DNA from: Capitulum mitella
Lineage: Eukaryota > Arthropoda > Thecostraca > Pollicipedomorpha > Pollicipedidae
DNA: 64,000 bases
Direction of reading: 5' to 3'
Assembly (NCBI GenBank): GCA_030062745.1
Contig: CP099854.1
Location: 11,124,014-11,188,013, forward strand
Shown: positions 49,414-59,845 of the stretch, one piece after another
Layout of the letters: each line of letters begins with the position of its first letter
Numbering within the stretch: position 1 is the stretch's first letter
Made by a program: the position numbers and the translations under genes
The notes under the pieces: model-generated
Database searches by the model: none
Seen by the model: the letters and a program-made list of their open reading frames with translations, nothing else
Told to the model about the DNA's origin: nothing

Positions 49414-50049
49414 CGGCGTTCGACATTGGGCCAGCAGGTCAGCTGGCAGTCGGCCCGGAGCATCTCACGGTGACTGCCGGACGGCCGTGTCCCGAGTTCT
49501 ACGGCCCGTCACGCTGCTCAGACCGGCCGCTTATTTGGAATAATGCAATCAGGCGTAGGTCCTTCGTGGATTTTCCACTTAGGACGACGGGCCCTGATCC
49601 CAGACTTTAGGATACAATGCATGAAAAACACAGAGCTGCAACAGTTTCAAAAAAGTGGCGTCATTCCCAGAATCCCGGTGTTAATCCTCGCTGGGCCATT
49701 GCCAGTGTTTGATATGGAGGTGTTACGTGGTCCGGTCACCGTCAGGTTAGATAAGGATCCGGTTCTCCGACGTCTGCCGGTGAACAGCCTGAGCCACACG
49801 TGGCCACGGCCACTGCTATGCCGACTCTGCAAACACCCCGGGGAAGCCCCGGCACACGGCATCGAACGTGGCCGCTTCCGGCCACGAGCCGCCGACCTGA
49901 GGCCACGGAAACTGGGGGCGGACGAGTTCTGGCAGCGCCTCGGACGTGGGACCAGGCAGCGCTCGTCTCATTCCCGTTTCCGCTGGGCTGTATGAGGGCA
50001 GGGACGCCCGGGGCTCTGCTCTCCGGAAGCAGGCCACGTGCCGTGAGCC

Positions 50050-50960
50050 GTGAGCCTCTTTCAGCGGTCTTCGCGCGTTCTGAATGTGGTGCGGTCTGCG
50101 ACTGCTCGGTGGAAAATTGTGGCGCTCATGACAATTGGCGGTCCAACGGAAATGAAAGTCCATTTCAGACGCGAGAAGCTCGGAAAAGAGATAACAGGAA
50201 AATTCATGAATCTCACAGAAGAGATCAGAGGGAAAGAAACGTCTTTGCGTACTTTCCAATAGGTGAGCAAGGGAAACTGCACACAAAACACGAAAGCGTG
50301 CATTGAAAGAGCCATAGACGTAGTAGCCCAGGAAGAAGGTAGATTTGGGAACGGCATTGCCAATGACGGTGAAGCAATCCATTCCCGCCCGGCACTCGCA
50401 GGCCATCACAACGAGAACAAAGAGAATGGGCATAGGACACGGGAGGAGCACGACCACCAGTTTTCCTTTTCTGTGCTTTTAGGAATAACTCTACGTGCCT
50501 TTGTGTCAGCCTTATCACTGCCTCGACTACACGACTGTTTTGTGCAACAGATGCCGAACAGCTTTTTTTGTCGTACGTTTACGTGTCTTTTGATTTGTGC
50601 TCTGGATTGCGACTAACCAGTGGCGAATTGTAGCGCTCGTGGCAGTAAGGGAAGGAGAAAGGGGAAAATTAATGAATGCCACAAAAGTGATGAGAGGGTC
50701 GAAAACCCATCTTTACATACTTTCCAGCATTCGGACGCTCTGGCGGGGGGGGGGGGGCCCCTTTTTTTTTAAAAGGAAGGGGTTTTTTGGGGGGGGGGGG
50801 AGGGGGGGGGGGGGGGGGGGGTTGGGGGGGGCCCCCCCCCCCCCCCGGGTTCTTGGGGGATGTGTGCATTGGATGAGCCATTGCTGTAGCAGACCAGGAA
50901 AAGGTGGGGGAGGGGAGCATTTTCATTGAGGCGATTCTTTCCAATGAAAGTCATAATCCT
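50050..50960. repeat. Two diverged copies of a ~550-bp unit
   Basis: The block TGCGACT...GGCGCTC, an AAATTCATGAAT or AAATTAATGAAT block, GTACTTTCCA or ATACTTTCCA, and a GTGTGCATTG...GAGCCAT block occur in the same order in 50096-50330 and again in 50608-50900. The second copy is interrupted by the poly-G block. I do not recognise the element. Confidence 0.55.
50742..50848. other. Homopolymer block (poly-G / poly-C), possible assembly artefact
   Basis: A run of G tracts of 10-20 bases, T8, and then C tracts within about 100 bp, inside a duplicated unit. Composition this extreme is typical of low-quality consensus or collapsed sequence. Confidence 0.7.
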
Positions 50961-51045
50961 GACGTTAAGAGCTCAGAAAGTGGACAAAGGAGGAATGAGG
51001 AAAATGACGCCTGGTTCTCTCTTTCGATGATTTTAGAAATAGTAT

Positions 51046-51212
51046 CAGAGGCGAAGCCAAGAGGGGCCTGGGCCCCCCTCCCTCCCTTAGGCCCGCAGTT
51101 TTTGCGAAAATCATTGCACATCGTCTTCCCGGCAGGCAGTTTTCGTATGATTTCAGTTCACCCTGAGCTCCGCCCCCTCCCCCCACTTAAAAAAATTCCG
51201 GCTGCGCCCCTG
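51046..51212. mobile_element. hAT-like MITE, 167 bp
   Basis: The left end is CAGAGGCGAAGCCAAG. The right end in reverse complement is CAGGGGCGCAGCCGG. The 8-bp flanks AATAGTAT (51038-51045) and AATAGCAC (51213-51220) match at 6 of 8 and are read as a decayed target-site duplication. The interior is C-rich and non-coding. It sits in the long BTB-ZF intron. Confidence 0.65.
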
Positions 51213-51986
51213 AATAGCACTGCTTACCTTCAACTCTGCCTGATTACTCTTTAAACCATGCGCAATATTTATTTCAGAGGCAACACAACAGCAAGGCAAG
51301 TCTGTGCAATGGATACTACGTGTTTCTTTATCGTGAGTTTTGTACCAGCTTCCTCAGGCGCAGGCTCTGTATGTTTTGTTCAATGGCTGGATATCTTAGG
51401 AGAGAGCGTCTAGCTAGACCTCCTTCCTCTCAAAGATTATAAAATTAGGCCTCTATGTTTTGCTACACAATGATAATGCCAGGACAGGTAACCCCAACAT
51501 GCTTCATTACACATCGCTAATTCCCAAGTAGGGCAATACGACAGAGTGAACGGAAAGGAACTATCACACCGACCACATCTGGCTCTCTGCAAACAATTGC
51601 TCAAGGCAGCCGCACAGCAGGCCAAAGCCAGCGGGACGACTGTGTTGCCATGACCTTGACCTCGGCCGTGACGACCCCGATTTAGTCGTCACATCAGTCA
51701 GCTCTGCCGCGGCCTCTGCGCCGTTCCCAGCAGAACTTTCGGAGCGGAACCGGCGCTCGGCGGGCTTAACGGTCGGGCCAGACGACCATCCCCCGCTCCG
51801 GAGCTCCGCAGCTCCGCAGCTCTCTGATCGCCCGGGGCGCGCCGCACGGGCCGCCTGACGCAGGCCTTCTAAAAACGGCCGCAGAGCTCGCGGTGGTATG
51901 GCGCCGGCTCCTCCGCGCGGTTTCGGAGATGACCGAGTGCGATTGACAGGACTGTTTGAAGTGTTTATTCGGCGGCTGACCACGAG

Positions 51987-52252
51987 CGGCGAAGATGGCC
52001 CGCCGTTTCAAATCTGGCTCAGCCACGGAAAAATTATAGTCGGGCACGTGCGTCTATTCACAGAGACAACGAACTAAAAATCGGGAGGTTTAGGCATCGT
52101 TTAGAGGAAAATGGCCCATGATCATCAATGGCGAAGATAGTACACCGTTTCAAATCCGGCTCAGCCACGGAAAGGTTGCGGTCGGACACGCGTGCCTCTC
52201 CAGATAGCAACGGGCTAAAAATCCGAAAGTTCCGTTATTATGTAGAGGAAAA
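51987..52252. repeat. Tandem duplication, ~140-bp period
   Basis: Both copies share GGCGAAGAT, then CCGTTTCAAATC, GGCTCAGCCACGGAAA, and CTAAAAATC, and end with TAGAGGAAAA. No coding function is recognised. Confidence 0.75.
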
Positions 52253-52507
52253 CATTGCACAGGCTGCAAAGTCACATCAGTACCTAACAGCATTTCACGG
52301 AAGTAACACCAGAACCTGATTCCAGAGAATGCCTGCGCACTGCGCGGAACCACTAGCCCACTTCTGAAGGACGCAGTGAATCAAGATTCTGTGATTGGTG
52401 GGAGCCCTCGGGCGCAATATGGCCGCGTCATACGCAATAGTGTCTCTCAAGGCCGACAAATGATGATCTATTGAAGCTTACTGCCACTATTTTCCGTCCC
52501 TGCCTAG

Positions 52508-52678
52508 CAGGGGCGTCGATTTCTGTAAATGATGGGGGGGGGGGGGCAGCCGAGGGTCCGACAACCTAATCTCTTCCCAAATGTGGGTTTCTCAAAGGAT
52601 TTAACCAACGCTATTTCGACCAATGGAAATTTATGAGTTTTTTGTTAATATTTATCAGATGAAAAACTGCATTTATCC

Positions 52679-52726
<48 letters not shown>

Positions 52727-52938
52727 ATATAATAGAAGAAAGATAGATGCATCCTTCTGGACCTTATTCTTTACTTCCTGCCTGTCCCTTATCTATTGTG
52801 GCCGTATTTTTCGTTATTACTCAGTTCCCTTTATAACCCGCAGAAAATACTGGGTGGGCCCAAACCAACATTGGGTAGGCCCAAATCAACATTGGGTTGG
52901 CCAGGGCCCTCTCAAAAGAATACAAATCGACACCCCTG
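52508..52938. mobile_element. hAT-like MITE, 431 bp
   Basis: The left end CAGGGGCGTCGATTTCTG and the right end, in reverse complement CAGGGGTGTCGATTTGTA, form terminal inverted repeats. The ends have the CAGGGG form common in hAT elements. The target-site duplication is not clear (CTGCCTAG against TTAGATAG). The interior holds a G12 run and a TA microsatellite, with no transposase. Confidence 0.6.
52679..52723. repeat. (TA)n microsatellite
   Basis: A pure TA tract inside the 431-bp MITE. Confidence 0.97.
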
Positions 52939-53872
52939 TTAGATAGCACCACATTTGGGAACGATCTGATAGACAAACCAACGTCTCATCTGCCTCCTTT
53001 ACTATAAACCATCCTTCCATACGAAGCGTCGATGGCGCATTGGACGAATCGAGTCGAGTCGATCGCATCGAGATGCCGAAACTGCGGAAAACTGTCGCCT
53101 GCAGTGGATCGAAAAATGCTGCAAGTCACCGGATGTCCACGGAACGTTTACGTGATACTGGGCCTCGGTTTCAAGCAAAGCAGACAAGCCATAGCCAGCG
53201 ACACCGGCGGTAACGCAAAGCTGGGCTGCGTTTGGCTAATTTTTGTGAGGACGCCTGACCACGCGAACATGCACAAAGCACTCACTCCTCACTGCTGATT
53301 AATTGATCCAAATTTTTCTGAAGTAACTTACCCCAAATGTTTGACATCTACCTTGGAAATGATGAACGGCGAAAATGTGTAGTTTGTATATTATTAGCGT
53401 ATCATGATTCACTGAGATTTCCTGCTTCAGTCCTGAAACAGCTGGTGTCAGTGTCACATCCTTTTTGGACGTCTAATGCCGAATCTTTGGAGGGCTCCTG
53501 CCCTGGCAGGTTTCCATTGTCAAACATTTGGCAGAGTGTGGTATGTATTTCCAACTCGTGATTCTATTCTACAACTCGAGCTTTGGCTGTAACATGTAAA
53601 TGGTTAGCTGTCCAAAGAAGGGGGAAACGTTTTCTTCCAACTAATCTTGGTTATCTCGCTCATCGTGAACCGTTCTCCTTCCCAAGGTCTGCCTCCGTTC
53701 AAAGACCTATGAGAAGTGGCGGTGTGTCGAGAGGCTCAACTGACGAAGCCCACGGTTGTCGAGGATATCGCAAGAGTGTTGCATGCACGGCTGAAACGCT
53801 GCTGCAAGCTGGGAATGTATACGCTTCGTGAGAAAACGGCGACATTGCGCCTATGGCGTGCAAATGGCGTTG

Positions 53873-53874
<2 letters not shown>

Positions 53875-53910
<36 letters not shown>
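53875..53910. repeat. (TA)n microsatellite
   Basis: A pure TA tract of about 18 units; the poly-Ile/Tyr frames here come from it. Confidence 0.97.
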
Positions 53911-53916
<6 letters not shown>

Positions 53917-54129
53917 GATGAACGTTGTGAAACTATTATTGGGATATATTCTGCGCTCGCTGCGTGAATCACTCATGGCATGTAACACCACTGTGCAGTT
54001 TTCGTAAGAGAATCAGTAGCCGGCAACTGCGCTGAAAAATCGCAGTTAGCCTCACCTGGGGTTCCTTTTCCATCGACCTCCATACACTTCTACGCAGCGC
54101 CACGGACTCGCAGCGAAATTCTTTTGCGT

Positions 54130-54470
54130 CTGCAGCGGTCGCGTGCTGAAGCCATTACGACCCCGGCCGCACCTGCGCCGTCCCCCCCCCCGTCGCTGCG
54201 GAAGGGGGTTAACGCGCGCACGCGCGGCGCCGCGGTGGCGGGCGGCGGCGCGCCACTTCCTGCAGCGGACGCTGCCATGTTGCAGGCCATGCGCGGGTCA
54301 ACGTCCGGCGCCAGTCAGCTGGCGGCTGGCGCGGCCGGCCCGCGTGACGTCATCGCGGCGCCGCCGGCTGGCCGGCGCGCTCTGGAGAGAGCTGGGGAGC
54401 CGGAGAGAGCATCGGAGCCACCCGGCGGGTCGCCGTTACGGGCGTGGAGGATCCCGTGCACTCTCGTGCC
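54130..54470. promoter_or_regulatory. CpG-rich block with a CRE site; possible promoter
   Basis: The block combines high CpG density with a perfect CRE palindrome TGACGTCA (54345-54352), an ETS-like CACTTCCTG (about 54251) and a GCCATGTTGCAGGCCATG segment. This mix is typical of CpG promoters. No transcript start can be fixed. It lies in the 33-kb intron, about 2.5 kb downstream (in the minus-strand sense) of the 21-codon exon, so an internal promoter is conceivable. Confidence 0.3.
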
Positions 54471-55129
54471 ATGCGATGCTTGTAGGCGTATTCAGTTCGC
54501 TAATGCTGGGGACGAATCCTCGTCCCTCCTCTACTGGAGAGAGAGAGAGAGGGGGGGGAGACAGAGATCAGATGCGGGTTGGAAAACCAGTGAATTGCGA
54601 TGTAACGAAATGCCAGGTAATCTTCGTCATTTCCAAAAGCAGCTAGGACATGGCACGACACTGGTGAAAAGTCTCACGGTTAGTACCTACACGACGAGCA
54701 CGTACAATTAGCTAGCAAGAGGAAAAAATGGAAACGAAAGAAAACTCCGGAGCGCAAAGCGAGGTAGCGCTTAACTCTTGTCAATCCCTGGCCGATGTTT
54801 CATTTGAGACCAGCTCAGGGACTCAGCCCCATGACCACGGAAAACCGCAAAGAGCTCCAGGCGCCAATGCCTATGCGAATCCCTCACGCTGAAAGCTCAG
54901 TTCGTTCTTGCACCGTTTTTCAAACTGCCACCATCTCCCTGCCCTGCGGCAGGTTTCCGGAGGAGCACAGCGCAACGGCCGGCCGCGGGCCCGGTGTTGC
55001 AGGGTGGCCGTGCACGTTCTAACGCGGCGCTCTGCATATTTACGTGCGAGGTAAATGTTTTGGCGCGCCGGCCGGCGGGTCGCAGCCGCGCGAAGCTCCT
55101 GTCTGGGTCGCCGGAGCGGCTGCCAGAAA

Positions 55130-55290
55130 CAGGGCTGCCGCCGAGCTGCCGCAGCCCAGCTTCGCCAGCAGAGCCGCCTCAGCCGTGCTGCCTCAGCCAG
55201 GCCTGCCCAGCCAAGCAGCCGACAACAGCCGACCAACAGCAGCCGAGCAGCCTCAGCCCAGGTGCCCCAGGAGGGCTGCCCTTGCCGAGC
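55130..55290. repeat. CAGCC-rich low-complexity tract
   Basis: Imperfect repeats of the type GCAGCCGAGCAGCCTCAGCC give Pro/Ser/Gln-rich frames on + and Ala/Leu/Gly-rich frames on -. No domain is recognisable. Confidence 0.6.
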
Positions 55291-56596
55291 TGCCTGAAGG
55301 GGCGAGCCGAAGGGAGGGAGGACAGTGTTGATCTGACAGACTGACGGATGAAGGGACAGAGGGACAGAGAGGGGACAGCCTCCAAAATCGGAGAGGGGAC
55401 CCATGACGGTCAGCGCAGCGACCCTTCAACATGAATCCTTGATTTTCGCCAAACATTCGATCCGTTTGCATTCCGGGCTTTGTCGAGGAACTTTTCCATA
55501 GCTGTGCGTGCTTTGACACGGCTGAGGCGGCGAGAACAACAGACGACGAGGGAATACAAACAGGCTGGAGCGTTCTCTGAGCCAAGAGCCCAACAAGCCT
55601 GCAGAGGCTACGGCGGCTCCGGCGCGCTTGTAGACCTAGCTCCGGCATGACGGCGCACGCCGACGAAAAAAAGCCGCCCTCACGCGGCTCGCGAACCATT
55701 TCCGCATTCGGACGCCGCTCTCAATTATCTCTCCAAACCAGTCCGCGTCGCAGTCGACCGGTGACTCCGCAGCTTTGGGCCCGCGTGCCGGCCGGGCCGG
55801 GCTGAGCTGCGCAGCCGCGCCGACCGCGGTCTCCCGGCGCGCCGCGCCGCCGCAGCCGCGAGCTTCTCCGCACCCCACCTCACGCCCGGTCTCTCCGCAG
55901 CCGCCAGCTGCCAGCCGGTCCACAGCGGGCTTCCACAGCCCGGCGAGGCACGGCCACGCCGGGCTGTGGAATTACTAAACTGGCTTTGGTTTACGTAGTG
56001 CTTCTGAAACGTCCACGTGAATTTTCGCAGTGGCAGAAGGCTTCACATGAAGTCCGTGGGCTTGATTTAGCCAGTCTCGCTTGCCTTCAAAATTCGTTGC
56101 GACGGATTTTTCCAGGTTTCATCCCGGTTAATTACTCCTCTGGACCTCGGAACGAGTCTTTCCAGATTGCATCCTGGTCAAGCGCCCTTCTTAAACTATT
56201 TGTAGAGTATTAGGCATCTTCAGCCTACAGACGTTACAGCCTGTCGTGCGGCGACAGGTGCTGTCGGTTCCGCCCGTACCACAGCGGGATGGAAAAGCTT
56301 CCTATTCCTGCAGACATGTCCAGCGCAGCCTCCGTTCGATACTCGCAGCTCGCTAGCCAGCCGGGAAAGACTTCAAAGAAGAAGATGGCAATGGCTCATA
56401 TTCGAGACTCATGTGAGACGCGGAGTAGTTTTGTCTCCGCAGAACTCAGTATAAGGGAAGAAAGGAAACATGGAATTCAGAGCAACGCCAGTAACAGGCA
56501 ACGACACTGATCGCATAGTCCGACATTAGGAAAACGCCTGTCCCTTGAATGGGACGTAGCGTAATAGATATAGCGCTTAAAACGGTGGGACGTGGG

Positions 56597-56853
56597 CACT
56601 GGCAGATCCAAGGGAGCCACCTCAGCCATGGCCCCCCAACCGCGACGAGGGGGGTCAAACGGCCATTCAGCCCCGTCCCCATACACATGGGTATTACTAC
56701 TCAATCAGGGTTTGGAGTTGCTGGACATTCCAAACCCAACTAGCGGCCAGCGTCTTTCACGTCCCCCCCCCCTCTCCCCGTCAACTCCTCGCTCACCTTC
56801 ATACCCAACAAACTAGTCTGGTTCCCCAAACGAAGCCGCTGGATCCGCCCCTG
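56597..56853. mobile_element. hAT-like MITE, 257 bp
   Basis: The left end CACTGGCAGATCCAAGG and the right end, in reverse complement CAGGGGCGGATCCAGC, form short inverted repeats. The 8-bp flanks GACGTGGG (56589-56596) and GATGCGGG (56854-56861) match at 6 of 8. It is non-coding and lies about 100 bp beyond the donor of the 21-codon exon of the BTB-ZF gene. Confidence 0.6.
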
Positions 56854-56869
56854 GATGCGGGCTTTGAAA

Positions 56870-56883
56870 ACGCCATCTAGTGC
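56870..56883 (-). promoter_or_regulatory. CTCF-like motif
   Basis: The minus strand reads GCACTAGATGGCGT, 12 of 14 against the CTCF core, in the intron just after the 21-codon exon. The evidence is motif only. Confidence 0.25.
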
Positions 56884-56949
56884 TAGTCGTTGGCGTCAGC
56901 CGCAGTTCGCCAGTCACCGCGACTCGAGTCACTATGGCCGGGTACTCAC

Positions 56950-57012
56950 CGACTCCAGGGCGTCCGTGGAGTTCTCCTCGGCCGACTCCGGCTCCAGCTT
57001 TGGCCGCTTTAT
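56950..57012 (-). CDS. BTB-zinc finger transcription factor, 21-codon linker exon
   Basis: The exon has 63 nt, phase 0 on both sides. It begins IKRPKLEPESAEENS and ends TDALES, a charged linker of the kind found between the BTB domain and the fingers of broad/tramtrack-type factors. KRPK could serve as a nuclear localisation signal. The donor is TCG followed by GTGAGT; the acceptor is GACTCGCTCGTCAG. A five-unit minisatellite abuts the acceptor and duplicates it. Phase fits between the 57596-57804 exon and the zinc-finger exon. It is short, so the call depends on splice sites, phase and neighbours. Confidence 0.7.
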
Positions 57013-57277
57013 CTGACGAGCGAGTCAAAGGCGTCAGACAGGGCCTCTCAGTAACGGTCTGACTCTGCCGAGCGAGTCAAAGGCGTCAGACAGGGCCTCT
57101 CAGTAACGGTCTGACTCTGCCGAGCGAGTCAAAGGCGTCAGACAGGGCCTCCCAATATCGGCCTGACTCTGCCGAGCGAGTCAAAGGCGTCAGACAGGGC
57201 CTCTCAGTAACGGTCTGACTCTGCCGAGCGAGTCAAAGGAATCAGACAGGGCCTCTCAGTGCCGGCCTGACTCGCTC
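57013..57277 (-). repeat. 52-bp minisatellite carrying copies of the splice acceptor
   Basis: Five near-identical units of 52 bp, with starts on + at 57018, 57070, 57122, 57174 and 57226. On the minus strand each unit has CCCTGTCTGACGCCTTTGAC, then TCGCTCGGCAG. The last unit ends TCGCTCGTCAG, the true acceptor of the 21-codon exon. Units differ by only a few bases, so the array is younger than the others. Confidence 0.9.
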
Positions 57278-57595
57278 TCTACGCTTCATAATGCCTGGAC
57301 ATCACAAAATGTGGACCACCTGGCTTACTTTCGGAGCAGAGTTGTCCTGAGCCCCAGCCCTGTTCACAGATCCAGGCCATCGAAACGTCCTTGAGTTTCT
57401 GCCAGTTGTGAATGTCGCGTACGCGAAGTGCCAAAACGTGGGAACTGCAAGTAAGTACCTCCAGCACATTCGGCTTCAACACAGGCGGACAAAAGGCGCG
57501 CTACTACGCAGTGTCATCCCCTCATTAAGCCCTCTTCGTCTAACGCAGTTTTTCCTGTTTTCTTCTTCCACAACTGCCCCGCCGGTCGGCCTCAC

Positions 57596-57804
57596 CACAG
57601 TGCTGTCGTCTCCGTTGCTGGCGTGCGGCGTCGGCAGCCCGCCGGAGGGGGGTCCGTCGGAGAGGGGCGGGCCCCTGTCACCGCCCCCCTCGCCACCAGA
57701 GTCGAACGGCTCGGGTTTGGACCGCTTCAGGCCGTCCAACTCCTGCTGCGGCGGTGGTGGTTCGCGGCTGATATTGCCCACCACCGGCCGCGACCCGGTC
57801 AGAC
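57596..57804 (-). CDS. BTB-zinc finger transcription factor, linker exon following the BTB domain
   Basis: The exon has 209 nt. Its first two bases complete a Gly codon begun by the BTB exon, giving MIRG-LTGSRPVVGN across the junction. The family commonly has (I/V)KGLT at this place. Then comes REPPPPQQELDGLKRSKPEP and a Gly/Pro/Ser-rich tail ending DDSTV. The donor is GTG followed by GTGAGG and the acceptor is CTGTGTGACCCCAG. It ends in phase 0, as the next exons need. The first 12 or so codons belong to a repeat unit duplicated upstream. This is a flexible linker between the BTB domain and the fingers, without its own fold. Confidence 0.8.
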
Positions 57805-57972
57805 CTGGGGTCACACAGGTCACAGAGGTCACAAGAAGGTCAGATACCGCCCTCCACCGGGTGCGACCCGGCCAGACCTGAGTCACACAGGCCACAGAGA
57901 TCACACCAAGGTCAGACACCGCCCACCACCGTCCGCGGTCTGGTTGGGCCTGGGGTCACGCAGGCCACAGAG
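57769..57972 (-). repeat. ~72-bp minisatellite of acceptor plus exon start
   Basis: Three tandem copies of 72-73 bp cover the acceptor and first ~36 nt of the linker exon. On the minus strand each has CTGTGGCCTGTGTGAC(CCC/T)CAG, then (G)TCTGACCGGGTC and CCGGTGGTGGGC. Acceptor-like CAGs lie at exon positions 57804 (true), 57877 and 57949. A fourth, damaged copy lies at about 59766-59845 beyond the foldback element. Confidence 0.85.
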
Positions 57973-59765
57973 GGTTCATTCCATGTCAAATCGCACAAGG
58001 ATTGACCTGACCCGCTTCGATTTTGATGAAATTTGATACGCGCTTAGAACCCATCGGAAAAAAATTGCCAGACATGAATTTTTAACCCGGGGTGACCGCC
58101 GAGGTCAAAGCCACAGGCCACGAGAGGTCACCGATTTTTACAGATATTGCGTGATTAAAATGCCCATAACTCGGTGACTGGCTTTCACAGAAAGATACGA
58201 TTAGGTGCATTTGGAAAAGAAATATTCCAGCTTTCAAATTTAAGTTTAGTTTTTCGGTGGCTTGAGGATCACTTTTGACCTGAGCAGGTCACATGGAACA
58301 TTTTCGGTTTAACCATGTTTGTCCGCCGTGATCATCGCGAAAATATAGCGCGCTATGTTCCCATATATTTGCAATCAGTACACAAAAAACATTTCCGGGC
58401 CAATCGAAACTTTTTCAAATGCTTAAATTTACCGTCGCCAAGTCGCGCTTGAGAAATATGCCGAGGGTACCTGACGAATATTGATTTAGTGCACTTTGTT
58501 TGTCCCACTGTTCTATCAATGCTCTTCGTGTCTGCCACACATCAGGTTAGTTTTGACTCGCTTGACACGAAAGGTCAAAGGTGAACACCCCATCACCAAT
58601 CGACCCCTGCCATCCAGATCTGACATGGGACAATCTTAGCCGAGCATCGGGGTCCATTTAAGGTTAGCTGAGGCCATTGGCCTCTGATCTCGATTGACCC
58701 AGGGGAATTTTTAGGCCACGGATCATGCGTGGCTTTTAAGGGCACTGATTCCAAATTTCACACATTGTTCACGCGTCGGAGTTTGCACGTATCAAAGATT
58801 CCACGTCAGCTAGACGGCGTTGATTTTTTTTTCGTAATGACGTCATCCCTTGCACAAATGAAATGGCAGCTTGGTAGGGAAGCGGAGAGAAGTGACGAAT
58901 GAAACGCGTGCCAAAAAGACTGGAAAATTGACTTTCATCCAGGACGTAGAATCAACATAAATGATTCGACGCGATCAAAATGGATGTGAAATTCAAAACC
59001 AGTGCCTCAAACTCTACAAATGATCCGAGGCCAAAATAGGCAGTTCAAGGTCCAGCGATATCAGTGACTTCGGCTGGCCTTCCAAAGCACCCGATGCACG
59101 ACCTGGGTTATTCCAGTTGGCTGTAGGGCCTTAAACCATCCGACAGACTCACGTCCGTACAAACGTGAAGAACGGCTATCTCAGATCCGGATGGCAGGGG
59201 CCAGTTAATGGCGGGGCGTCATGATCTTTGAGCTTTCGGATCAATCATTTTGAAACTAAGCTTATGTGTAAAAGGCTCGCAAGACGACGTACACACCAAA
59301 CTGCAGCACAATCGAACATACGAAAGGCACGAAATGATCAATATTTGTCAGATGGCCTCAGGGAATATTTCTCAAGCACCACTTGTCAGCATTAGAGTCA
59401 AGATACCTGAAGCACGCTTATTGAAGATACTTTGGGACACATTGTGCTACCTTTTTACTGGGATCACGATGGACATGCATTATTAAAATCGTAAATGTTC
59501 CATTTGACCTAGTCAGGCCAAAGGCCATTCTCGGGTCGCCAAAAGCTAAACTTAATTATGACACCTGAAATATTTCGCTTTCGATTGGCGCTAATCGCAT
59601 CTTGACAACCTATCCCGAGTTACGGGGATTTGAATCATGCAAGGATCACTCAGGTCTAAAAATGTATGGCTAGCTATTTTCCGACAGGTACTATGAGTGT
59701 GACAAACTTCATCAAAATCGAAACGGGTCGGGTCAGTTCTTGTGCAGTTTGACTTAGAATGACCC
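57973..59765. mobile_element. Foldback element with long imperfect inverted repeats, ~1.8 kb
   Basis: The outer arms match over at least 85 bp (for example TTCGATTTTGATGAA in both). The similarity continues inward: a GGTCAAATGGAACATTT-like block (58290 against 59495) and the block CCCCTGCCATCC..ATCTGA (58604 against 59195) are again inverted partners. The arms are thus several hundred bp with a central unpaired part. No transposase frame is seen. It interrupts the ~72-bp array between its third and fourth copies. Confidence 0.75.
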
Positions 59766-59845
59766 AAAGGTCATAGGACGGTGAGACAGCGCCCACCGCC
59801 GGCCAGGACCCAGTCAGATCTAGCACCACAAACGTCAGATGGGTG
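59766..59845 (-). repeat. Outlying fourth copy of the ~72-bp array
   Basis: The minus strand reads ATCTGACTGGGTCCTGGCCG, then GCGGTGGGCGCTGTCT, close to the array copies at 57842-57972. It was separated from them by the foldback insertion. Confidence 0.7.
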
